Notes under the pieces: model-generated | Seen by the model: the letters and a program-made list of their open reading frames with translations, nothing else | The model's database searches: none | What the model was told of the DNA's origin: nothing | In this document: piece by piece, positions 1-9,459 of the stretch | Layout: every line of letters starts with the position of its first letter | How positions within the stretch are numbered: position 1 is the first letter of the stretch | Assembly: GCA_005765155.1 (NCBI GenBank) | Contig: VCCP01000004.1 | Location: forward strand, 1,302,001 to 1,366,000 | Origin: Zelopaecilomyces penicillatus | Taxonomy: Eukaryota; Ascomycota; Sordariomycetes; Hypocreales; Pseudodiploosporaceae | DNA length: 64,000 nucleotides | Reading direction: 5' to 3' | Program-made: the position numbers and the translations under genes

Positions 1-1041
1 AATATCGTTGTTCAATACCCCCACCCCCAGAAATGTGTTTGGGAATTTGTGCACGCCAACGTGTAGGGTAGTCAATCTGAGGTCGAGACATGAAATAAGA
101 ATGATAAAACCCAACTGAGCCCCCCTTTACTTGGATGACCAGTCATGCTAGAATGTACTTGATCTACCTACTTATATACAGTATTACAGCGCTACCCAAG
201 AAAGGGTGTTTTGAATGGTGACGCTATAAGATTCACGTCCCTCTTCAGCTACTACAACTGATATCACAATCCTCACGCTGGATGACCCCTCTGGGACTGG
301 GATTTTGGAATAGCAATACTCTACAATTCATCGTTGAGAATCTAACCACGTCGACCGAAAACACCGGTATAAGCTTTCCCATGGAATAGTCTAGACCACC
401 ATGCCAATGTGCTGGCCAGGCGACAAACTCTCCCGCCTGCCGGCATTTGCCTAACATGACTGTGCATGACCTCATCGTCATGGCCCAAAGATGGGTAATC
501 ACAGATTCACAGCACAGCACTACGGGACGGCAAACCTTAGCGGGAACTCCCCCAAGCCCCCCACTGTGGACTCCACTGTCCGTCAGCGCCAGCACGCCGC
601 CTCCAGATGCCGGGCTTTGCAGGCTTTGTCATGACCGACAGACTGTTGTTAGTGGACAAAGGCCTGCAGCAAATAGCGGCATCTGATGGTTTCAACGCCC
701 GGGATTGTAAATGTACCCGATTCATGTTCCGCAGGAGGAGCATCTCCGTCATCCCCAAACCCCAAATACACGACATCATTACCACATCCCCACGACATTG
801 TCAGCATCGTCATCTCCGAGCAGGCTTTGAGTAAAGCATACGGGTAGCTTTAGACTTATCGAGACATTACGATAACTACTGCGACATTACTACGACCCTA
901 ACCCGCCGTTCTCCTCCACGGCCTGTCCCCCCCTTTGCCAGGTTTCCAAGAGTTTTTTTCCCCATACGAGATTGCCGCTGCCCGGAATTGGGGCGCCCGG
1001 CAGCACGACGCGAGACGACGACGTCGCACCCATATGGCTGG
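1..1041. other. Intergenic and 5' leader, no supported gene
   Basis: Short overlapping frames occur on both strands but none shows a recognisable domain or a coherent start and splice structure. The last few hundred bases probably include the promoter and leader of the PX-domain gene that follows. An upstream gene could lie beyond the left edge. Confidence 0.5.
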
Positions 1042-1908
1042 ATGGCATCGGTGAAAAACCAGGGCCGGCACCAGGACCATGCGCCCGGAGCCTTGAACGG
1101 CGGGAGGAGGCCAACGCCGTCATCGAACGGCCTCACCCGGCTGGGCAGTAACAACATCAGGAGCAACGGGGATGCAGCTTCTCCTACCACATCACCAAGC
1201 TCAATCACATCGCCTCCCTACTGGCACAGCACAAACACTCACCAGCGAAGCATCTCGAACCTCTCGGTCGAGTCTATCCTACCCGCCGGGGCGATTACGC
1301 TACAGGACAACGACACAGACGGCGACGATCGCAACAGCGCATGCTGGGCGAAGAGCGTAGAGATTGTCGACTACACAGTCGTGAACGGAAGTGCGACGAG
1401 CATTGGGGCCTTTGTTGTCTGGAATGTTCGAGTTGAAACATTGAATGTGGGTTAAACCGCCTTTTTGTAAAACGGGAAGCCATATTCGCATATATATGCA
1501 TGCGCTTTCTTTCCAACTGAACCATTTTTGCCTACAACCGCAACGTTGACTGACCAAAGCGCATTAAAACCATTTTAGGGGAGTTATATGAACATCCGCA
1601 AGCGATACTCGGAGTTTGACGATTTCCGGCACAGACTGAGGCAGTCCTTCCCGAGCTTCGAGGCCGCCGTGCCGGTGCTGCCGCCCAAGAGTGTGATATC
1701 CAAGTTCCGGCCAAACTTTCTCGAGAAGCGGCGCGCCGGGCTGCAATACTTTCTCAAGTACGTTGCTGCGAGTCGTATTTTCCCCTTCCTTTCTTCTTCT
1801 TCTTCTTCTGGAGCCGCCCATCTAACGGGTTTTCGTTTTTGCAGCTGTATTCTATTGAACCCAGAGTTCTCAGGGTCACCAGTGCTTAAGGAGTTTCTGT
1901 TTGCATGA
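1042..1908 (+). CDS. YPT35: PX-domain protein, YPT35 family (3 exons)
   Basis: Exons 1042-1446, 1579-1757 and 1845-1908 join to a 215-residue protein. Residues 1-70 or so are a low-complexity, Ser/Pro/Asn-rich leader. The rest is a PX domain. Exon 1 ends in AFVVWNVRVETLN, exon 2 carries the RKRYSEFDDF motif and PPKS basic patch that bind phosphatidylinositol 3-phosphate, and exon 3 ends the domain with CILLNPEFSGSPVLKEFLFA. In yeast, Ypt35 is an endosome/vacuole adaptor that recruits Vps13; that role is inferred here by homology. Intron 1 (132 nt, GTGGGT..TTAG) is phase 0. Intron 2 (87 nt, GTACGT..GCAG) restores the family's FLNC junction. The ATG at 1042 is the first in-frame ATG of exon 1, because the open frame upstream contains only a TTG at 988. 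An additional upstream exon cannot be excluded. Confidence 0.82.
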
Positions 1909-4059
1909 AGGGTGTGCTGGTTTAATCTTTTTGGTGGACGCCAGGCCCCGATCTGTCAGCCTTGGAAAGCTTTCGTTTTTATTGGGTATTATTTTTGGTT
2001 AGCCAACGCAGCAAGCAACATCATCATCGAACGGTATCATTAGCAGCTCGTAGGAGTTGTTATTTGTTCAAAAGGACGATGGGAGTGGCTGGGAGCTGTG
2101 TTTTCTTTTTGGGTGCGCCATTGCGCAAATATTTTGGGGTTAGCAGCAGCGGCGGCTGTAGTAGTCAGCCCTGTTGGCTAAATGAAGTGACGGATGATAA
2201 TGATAATCATGCCTTGCCCTCGTGCCACACCGCTTGGTGCCAAACTATTGTTTATAATACCGACGCCAGCTCTGGGGGCGGCTCTGCGGTACATGGGACA
2301 GCCGCCCTTGTCGCCGGGCGTACTATTATATGTGCTTGCAATGCACAGTAAGTACACTAATCATAGTCAGGCCTTAGCAGGTAAGATTGATGATGGAATG
2401 CATGTAAAATTGAGGGCAATGCGTGACATGTCCTGGAGTTCTTGACGCCGGTTTACTAACATTCCTGCACGCACTCACGCAGAGACCTACATAGATGAGA
2501 CTTGCTGTCGTTATCAGATGACCAGCAGTAGCCTGAAATATTACCTCCTCAATACTAGTGGGTAAGTAATTACCTCTAGGTCATAGGTACCCAGCCATCT
2601 GAGACGTGGTGATTGTTCTATCTGATGCACGGAGCTCTTTCATCATTATCAATAACAACCACAATAGCAAGAATGATAGTTTCCCCAAGATGCCGTTTTA
2701 TGCGAAGACGCATGCACGTTGCGTTCCAACGAGGCTCAGAAGTGGACACTTCGTTGGCTGGGCTGGGTTCGCTTCCCACTTCCCATGTCTCGCCCGTGTC
2801 GCATCCATGGATCTGCTCCGCCTGAAGCTCAGCCTCAGCGTTAGTCTCGGATCTTCGCCGGCGGGTACGCAACAGCAGCAGCGCCAACCTCGATAACTCT
2901 TGGCCGGCACGTCGTTTCCGGATCTGCGCCCACGGTTAATTATGTGATGCTGCTACTGCTGCTGCTAATGTTGCACCGTGTTGCTTTCGTCCCGTTACAT
3001 AGCACTTCCTGTTACAGACTACGGCCAGGCACGGAAGCGAGAGACGTAGTAAGAACAAGAGCAAGATAATTAAGAAAGAGATCGGGGCAGGCCAAACTGC
3101 GGCAATGCCGTCACAGGTATCGGCTCTGACGGGTTGGCTTGCAACCCGCAATCCCGGCTCCTCCAGATCAACAGGCCAGTCCGAACGACGAGGCCCATGA
3201 CAACAGGCCAGACGGGCACCAGACGGCATTTTGATGCTTGTCCCCCCCCTGGTCCACACCCCCAAAATAACATCCCCAAGCCATCTCCCCCCCCCTTTGT
3301 ACACATTGGTATTAGTAGAACCACCTTTGGCTTTGTAGGCTTTCTTGCGTCACTACGTCGCATTCTAGTGCCCATCAGGTAGGGTCCTAGGTCCAGTCAG
3401 CACCCGATCGCCGGGCCCTAGTGGTGCAGTATCATCCTTCTTAGTTGCGGTGGGCTGGGAAATCTATCATACCAGCCAACCTAAGCTCCCCAGCCTGGCA
3501 CTTAAACGGCGATTTGTTGCGCCTCTGGGGGGTCTGCTGTCAGGGTTTACATGGTCATTTATTGTTCCCCATGGTCGTCTGTTTCGCTCCAGAGCATACA
3601 ATCATTCTTCACCTGGTGTCAGTCAAGCTACATTCCCTTGGCCATCTCTTGGCTTTCCAGCTTGGCGCTTTCAGTTTTGAGATCTGTCCCCCCTCCCCCC
3701 CTTCGCCTTTGACGACGAATGTTTTAAAGGCTCCCGATCTCCCACTGCCCGTCACCCGTCCATCCACGGATCTTGTGCCGGACAGCCCGGGATCCTTTGC
3801 TTGCTTGCTCCCAGATTTACGACTCTTACTCATTCCCGAATCGGCATCATCTCACCAGCCTTCCTCCTTTACCCCCGGCCCAAGTCAAACAGTACTTCAC
3901 CCTACCTACATGGTAGTACCTCTTTGAAAAGTCTCTGAGCTATTATTACATGTAGTTGTGCTCCCCGTACAGCCAGCCGCCTATGCAACCCCGCAGCCAG
4001 AGCCCCGTATGGGAAGCAGGCCCGGATGTAGAGCGCTCTACATGTACTAATAATATATC
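1909..4059. other. Intergenic, about 2.1 kb, no supported gene
   Basis: This stretch holds the 3' flank of the PX gene and the promoter and leader of the IQ-motif gene. C-rich runs occur near 3241-3297 and 3688-3704. The open frames are short, overlap on both strands and have no recognisable domain. Confidence 0.5.
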
Positions 4060-5769
4060 ATGTCCACCTCCAGCTGCTTCACCTTGATCGCACCACACAA
4101 CAGGACTCAGGAATACATGGATTCCCTCGTACCGCCATCCAGAGACCAGTTTGAGCGCATCAAGCATGTGCAGGAGGAGAAGGAGGAAGCCATCAGACGC
4201 CGCACTCGCGAGCAGAGGCGTCTTCAGCGTCAGCGGGGTTCCTCATCACCGTCCGAGGACCATGAGCTGCTCGAAGCGGCCTGCGTCATTCAGAAGACGT
4301 TCCGTGGATACCGCGCCCGGCGAGAGCTGAGCGGATTCACGCTAGACGCCAGCACGAGATGGGTTACTGCGATTCGTGAAGCTCAGTTTCGTGAGACGAC
4401 GAGACCCCGTGGGCGGTCGTTGATAGGCGCTGCGCCAAGTCTGGATACACTTACAACCAGCCTAAGCGACGATCTTCAACCTTCAACAGCACGGTTTAAC
4501 TGGAAGAAGGTCAGCATGGTGGCTCGACGGGCTGGCCACGACGATTGCGACGATATATCAGATTACGAGTCGGACCTGGAGGAGTTATCCCCCCAGGCAA
4601 GAGAAGAGGCGAAACGACTACGCCACGAAGCCAATACCCATCGACGGGAAACCGCGCTCACACTGGGGATTCAGTACTGGCTTGAAATTGTCGACCTAAA
4701 GCACCGCTACGGGACCAACCTACGCATGTACCACGAGGAATGGACCAAGGCCGACACCAACGAAAACTTCTTCTACTGGCTGGACTACGGAGAGGGGAGG
4801 AATATTTCGCTCGACGTGTGTCCGCGAGAAAAGCTCGAGCAACAGCAAGTGCGTTATCTTTCACGAGAGGAGCGCCAGTTCTACCTTGTCGAGGTAGACC
4901 ATGAGGGCCGACTCTGCTGGGCGAAAAACGGCGAACCCATCGACACCTCAGACATGTACAGGGACAGCATTCACGGTATCGTCCCCAAAGACGACCCTAC
5001 GCCGGCATATTACCCACCAAATCCACAGCCGTTTACCCACGCCTCCTCGGTGACGTTCACCACCTCCTCAGCCACATCTGCTTCGTCATTCATGTCCAAG
5101 CGTGACCTTGACCAGTCGGCCAAGTATCCCACTCCAGGACCCGACGAAGGCGGTCTCAGGAAAGTGAAGCAGCTATCTGCCACGACAACGCTGAACAAGC
5201 TGCTGCGGAAAACCGTCAAGGATGGCACGTGGATCTTTGTCGCGGACACGTCGTTCCGACTGTACGTGGGCATCAAGCAGGCTGGAACGTTTCAGCATTC
5301 GTCTTTCCTCCAAGGCGGGCGGATATCTGCTGGCGGGCTTATTGGCATCAAGGAAGGGAAGCTCAAATCGCTATCTCCCCTGAGTGGGCATTATCGCCCA
5401 CCAACTGCAAACTTTCGCGCGTTTATCAAAAGCCTCAAAGTGGAGGGTGTGGACGTTGGTCATGTGCCCATGTCCAAGGCGTATGCTGTTCTCCTCGGTC
5501 TAGAGACATACACCAAGACGCGCCGCATGGGTCTAGATCTGGTCAATAAGATGGTCCACCGCAAAGATAAGATCGTCCACGCGGAACAGGTCCAGCGGCG
5601 ACAGGAAGAGGAAAAGGACACGAGCAAAAGCGCAGAGAAGGAGAGGGCCGTTTTGGCCCGGGAGGAGGCAGAGGCCGATGCCGAGAGGCACGCCAATCGT
5701 CCTGTCAGCAGGGCTATGCAGAAACTGCATATTGTCCGATCGAGAGGTATACCGAGTCATGACATCTAG
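4060..5769 (+). CDS. Fungal IQ calmodulin-binding motif protein
   Basis: One uninterrupted 569-codon frame ending at TAG 5767-5769. Residues 23-60 are a charged, probably helical segment rich in Glu, Arg and Gln. An IQ motif follows at about residues 68-90 (CVIQKTFRGYRARRE), the classical site for calmodulin or myosin light-chain-like proteins. The middle (about 200-310) has the block conserved in this fungal family: a lysine/histidine-rich LEIVDLKHRYG, then FFYWLDYGEGRN, REKLEQQQVRYLSREER and GRLCWAKNG. A second conserved block, FVADTSFRLYVGIKQAG...HYRPPTANFRAF, lies at about 390-460. The C terminus (about 500-550) is a charged coiled-coil-like region. An in-frame TAA lies just before the ATG at 4060. 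The ATG at 4117 (MDSLVPPSR) has a better context and could be the real start. No membrane segment or signal peptide is visible. The cellular role of the family is not known to me. Confidence 0.85.
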   Translation: MSTSSCFTLIAPHNRTQEYMDSLVPPSRDQFERIKHVQEEKEEAIRRRTREQRRLQRQRGSSSPSEDHELLEAACVIQKTFRGYRARRELSGFTLDASTRWVTAIREAQFRETTRPRGRSLIGAAPSLDTLTTSLSDDLQPSTARFNWKKVSMVARRAGHDDCDDISDYESDLEELSPQAREEAKRLRHEANTHRRETALTLGIQYWLEIVDLKHRYGTNLRMYHEEWTKADTNENFFYWLDYGEGRNISLDVCPREKLEQQQVRYLSREERQFYLVEVDHEGRLCWAKNGEPIDTSDMYRDSIHGIVPKDDPTPAYYPPNPQPFTHASSVTFTTSSATSASSFMSKRDLDQSAKYPTPGPDEGGLRKVKQLSATTTLNKLLRKTVKDGTWIFVADTSFRLYVGIKQAGTFQHSSFLQGGRISAGGLIGIKEGKLKSLSPLSGHYRPPTANFRAFIKSLKVEGVDVGHVPMSKAYAVLLGLETYTKTRRMGLDLVNKMVHRKDKIVHAEQVQRRQEEEKDTSKSAEKERAVLAREEAEADAERHANRPVSRAMQKLHIVRSRGIPSHDI

Positions 5770-6738
5770 AGAGGGCGTGAGAAGCCGTTGCGTGTTCGTC
5801 GGCGTGAAAGACGAAATCCTTTTCTCATTAATGGTTTTTGGGCTGGGTCTGGCATTGGTTTTTGTATGCGTGCATATGTGTTGGGCATTTATTTCTCCCC
5901 TATACCCCGATTAGATTTGACGTCTTCTTTCTGCAAGATGATCATTTGTTATATATCAAGCCTCGAATTCCAGGACAGGTTTTCGAAGGCAATCATTTTT
6001 TTATATCTCCTTTTGGAAAAGGCATTGGATAGGGTTATACTTCCGGGTATGTCATGAACAGGAGACTAGGAAGAATAAATCAAAATTATAAGACAAGTAC
6101 TAAAGTTATTTTTGACGTAGAAACTGCCATTTGTCAATACTGGCTTTGTTGATTGGGACCTTGTTGAATAATGGTGGTTAAGAACAGGAATGTGTGACGC
6201 CGTACATCCAGTTGTCACTTTTGTTGGTTATGGAGGTGACGCTGTTGGACGTGCGAGACAGCATTTCAATCACTGGAATGTGTAGCTTGAAAGGTTTGAA
6301 TGGACAAACATCATCCCCTAACAGTTTGCTACCGTTTTTTTGCCAACAATCAAATGCGGCATGTGCTGTAAATATAACTGAAAGTGCAGATACCGAATGC
6401 GGCATTGCATAGAGTTTCTAGGTTATGTGGGAAAGCGCCGCCATGGTCGTGAAATATCTAGTTGATGGAGTTGAGGCACTCAGGGTGCTGGTGGACGACG
6501 CTAGGGCGACTGCATGACCTGAAATTACAGCACTGTAGGCACGTACAGTGGGTGCGCCTCCCACCAGAGATGCCTGTAGAGCTTCAAAGTTGTTCCGCCA
6601 TACGCAAACGTGCGAAAAAGCCCCCCTCAAGCGCATCAAGGAAAAAAAAACATCGCGGCAACGCGTGTCTCGACAAGAACGGCGGCGCTTCTCGAGACTT
6701 CACTCGGAAAACAATGACTGGCATGCCCGTGCTTGCCA
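5770..6738. other. Intergenic and SAS4 leader
   Basis: AT-rich 3' flank of the IQ gene, with an AATAAA-like signal at 6074-6079, followed by the promoter and leader of SAS4. An upstream ATG at 6714 opens a frame that overlaps the SAS4 start (listed separately). No independent gene is supported. Confidence 0.5.
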
Positions 6739-6809
6739 ATGGCCTCTGTTACCCGCTCCAACCGGCGAGCCGAGGGTCTTCACCCGCATCAACACGTCGT
6801 CAGCGTTAA
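6714..6809 (+). promoter_or_regulatory. Upstream ORF overlapping the SAS4 start codon
   Basis: ATG at 6714, in the strong context AAAACA before ATG, opens a 31-codon frame beginning MTGMPVLANG. It ends at 6809, beyond and out of frame with the SAS4 ATG at 6739. If the transcript begins upstream of 6714, ribosomes that initiate there would bypass the SAS4 start, so this is a candidate translational control element. The transcription start is not known. Confidence 0.35.
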
Positions 6810-8496
6810 CGCAAGCCCTCCCCTCACGCGATCTGGACTGGGGCCGAGTCTCTTCCACCAGGCCAGCAGCGCCACGGGAGGAGTCAGCGGCGCCCGTACG
6901 AAGAGAGCCCTCGATGCCACCGACCGCGACTTCGAGACGGTGAAGCCCAAGAGGACGAGGATTGCCGTTGAGATTCTCGCGAGACCGCCCCGACAAATTG
7001 ACGCCCTGAAGGTCCAACCGCCACCTCCTCCGATACCGCGACAGCCCACTGTGCTACCAGCGACCGCGAACCGGCCTGTTGGTGCTGTTTTCACGCCGCA
7101 GACAGCGCCAACTGCACCTACGACTACGCCCACGGCTGTACTCTCTGAACACGACCCAAATATCACAAAGCACCAGGCCAAAGTAATAAATGGTATTAAG
7201 CATGAGTTGGACCGGTTGCAGTCGCAACCTGCAGACACGAAGGAGCAGCAGGGCCGAAAGCTGCGTTCCCAGGAGGCCACCAGGTTCAAGAGCGAACTGT
7301 CGGCCTATTTTCCCGACTACGACGAAGTTATTGGCAACGACCCCAAAGAACAACGTGAGTACAATCACCCTTCCTCAGCGCAAGATTGTTATTTTTCTCT
7401 CTCGATATTACATAAACAAAATTTTCATCTTCGTTTCTCTTACACTGTTTGCTCAATTACTAACCAAAACTTCGCAGACCTTTGGACCATAGAAACACCA
7501 ATTGTGGTTGTAGACTCACATCAAACCTCTGCTGGAGTAGAATCCCAGCGATCTTCAGCACCACGACCTCACTATTATCTACCACCTAATTTTGCCTTTC
7601 CAATCCGAGGATATGGCGACGCGTTGTTTACAGAAGTGTATGATTCTCAGCGAATCGATTTTGGCTTTTTAGAAACACGGCACAAGAACCAAAATCTTGA
7701 AGATACACTGCCGGATGCCTTATTTGAGCCTGTACACAAGAGAGCTGAACGGCTAGAGCGATCAATACGTAACACTGAAAAAGGTCGCGCCCAACATGAG
7801 AAGGACCAAATTATTCGGCTACTCGGCGGCTTGCAAGGCCACGACTGGCTGAGGGTAATGGGTGTAAGTGGAGTTACTGAGACGAAGAAGAAGGCGTTTG
7901 AACCTGCAAGGGAACACTTTATCAAGGGATGTCAAGGCATTCTAGACAAGTTCCGTAACTGGGGCTTGGAAGAAAAGCGGCGGAAGCAAGAGAAGGAACG
8001 AGTCCTCGCTGAGCAGGCTGAGCAAGCCGAGAAAGACGACAAGCAAGATGAGGGAGAAGAGGGACAGCCCGAGGGCGAGAAAGCCAGCCAGGGCGAGAGC
8101 CACAATGTAGAAGAAGAAGCAGACGAGCTTGCAACATCGCAGGACGATATGAGCGAGGCATCTTCACCAGCTAAACAATTGCGACAAGAGGCAAGGGCGA
8201 GGTCAAAGCTGGCAACTAAAGGCTCCAAGAAGGCTCGGCCGGCCCGGAAACCGAACCAGCCAACCAAGTCACCGGAGCCGCCAAAGGAGTTTGTATCATT
8301 TTTCAGCAAGAGGTATGAACGCGACGGAGCACTTAATCGCCATCGTCGGGCGGGCAGAAAGATTATAGCTTGGGGCCACCCAATACCCGACATGCTCGAG
8401 ACCGAGTTTGCCTTGCCGGATGACTTGTTGGATGAAGACATGCTAAAGGTCCGCGAGAGGAAGAAGCGAAGAGACCGGCGCGAACATCGGCATTGA
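6739..8496 (+). CDS. SAS4: SAS4-family subunit of a histone acetyltransferase complex
   Basis: Exons 6739-7354 and 7478-8496 give a 544-residue protein. The N-terminal third is basic and disordered, with a KPKRTR nuclear-localisation-like patch and Pro-rich stretches. The middle, from about YGDALFTEVYDSQRIDFGFLE to KFRNWGLEEKRRKQE, matches the SAS4 domain (something about silencing complex subunit 4), including the hallmark GLQGHDWLRVMGVSGVTE. An acidic Glu/Gln coiled-coil-like stretch and a basic tail follow; the tail contains FVSFFSKRYERDGALNRHRRAGRKIIAWGHPIP. In yeast, Sas4 bridges Sas2 and Sas5 for H4K16 acetylation; this function is inferred from family membership. The intron (123 nt, GTGAGT..CGCAG, branch-like TACTAAC) is phase 1, a multiple of three and free of in-frame stops. 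The start is the first in-frame ATG; the frame upstream offers only TTG. Next gene on the same strand: TAF2. Confidence 0.85.
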   Translation: MASVTRSNRRAEGLHPHQHVVSVNASPPLTRSGLGPSLFHQASSATGGVSGARTKRALDATDRDFETVKPKRTRIAVEILARPPRQIDALKVQPPPPPIPRQPTVLPATANRPVGAVFTPQTAPTAPTTTPTAVLSEHDPNITKHQAKVINGIKHELDRLQSQPADTKEQQGRKLRSQEATRFKSELSAYFPDYDEVIGNDPKEQREYNHPSSAQDCYFSLSILHKQNFHLRFSYTVCSITNQNFADLWTIETPIVVVDSHQTSAGVESQRSSAPRPHYYLPPNFAFPIRGYGDALFTEVYDSQRIDFGFLETRHKNQNLEDTLPDALFEPVHKRAERLERSIRNTEKGRAQHEKDQIIRLLGGLQGHDWLRVMGVSGVTETKKKAFEPAREHFIKGCQGILDKFRNWGLEEKRRKQEKERVLAEQAEQAEKDDKQDEGEEGQPEGEKASQGESHNVEEEADELATSQDDMSEASSPAKQLRQEARARSKLATKGSKKARPARKPNQPTKSPEPPKEFVSFFSKRYERDGALNRHRRAGRKIIAWGHPIPDMLETEFALPDDLLDEDMLKVRERKKRRDRREHRH

Positions 8497-9459
8497 GATT
8501 AAATGTCGGACAAGATTTTTTTTTTTTTTTTGATATCATGTTTTACTGTTTATATGGATGAAGCCGCATCTCGGGAGGGCATCAGCAGCGGACCATCGGG
8601 GGTTGTGCTTGCATGGCGTTGGGCGGTTTTAAGAAACCCATATTAGGGCAGAGTGTTTGATATTGTATTAGCTCGTATGTACGAATTAGGTCGTCTATTT
8701 ATCTATCTATCTCAGAGGCATAATAGTATGCTAGAGAGCGTCGAACACGTTAATGTATTAAGAAACCCGATTATTGCTCTGTCTCATGTCTCACTTTCTT
8801 CCTGTAAATATAAGTACTTGAGAGCATTTACGTATAATTATCAGATGCAAAATTCAATTCTCTCATATTTAATTGAATTGAATAGTATAACTGTTCCAAT
8901 TTGCTCCGTGCACAATGATCATTCTATGGGTGAATGTGATTTCCTGACGTCGATTTACGGCCGAGGTCAATTATGAACTGTTGACGATCCTCGACCTGGT
9001 TTTGAAGGCTGCAGTGGACCCACCTCAGGAGGCATAGGTGGTCTGTGCACGTCGAGCTTCTGTGACGCGCCACCACCACGTATCGCAGAGTTAGCGATTC
9101 ACTTCGGGTGTCAAGCCTTATCAACCTTGCTGGCAGAAAAAACCTTGTCTGAGGCCGCGACTTATCGACGACGGCCACGCGGGGAAAAGAATCATCTACC
9201 CAGCTCGTGATCCAGCCGATTGTAACACCCAGAGGACGAAGCGCTCTGAGAACACGACCTTGGGACGCTGTCGTCCGCGTGCAATGGTGTCGGCCTAATA
9301 GCTTTTCAACAGGCGTCGCTTGGATGCGCTGACGGCAACTCTGTTTTCCTCGATGCAGTGGCTTTGACTGAAGAGCTCATAAGAGCCGCGGAATCAGCTG
9401 CGACTTTGTTCGGCTCAATTACCAATCCCATATCGCAGCCTTCTCGCACAGGCGCCATC
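8497..9459. other. Intergenic and TAF2 leader
   Basis: A T-run at about 8518-8531 lies just after the SAS4 stop. The rest is AT-rich up to about 8930 and then becomes GC-richer towards TAF2. A four-residue upstream frame (ATG 9353 to TGA 9367) lies in the likely leader. No gene is supported. Confidence 0.5.

Noticed and set aside
610..650. Short similarity between about 610-650 and 33070-33115 (GCTTTGCAGGCT then CATGAC)
   Set aside because: Only about a dozen identical bases; does not extend, so no repeat is claimed.
988..1041. Extension of the YPT35 frame to 988
   Set aside because: Begins with TTG, which is not a normal nuclear fungal start codon.
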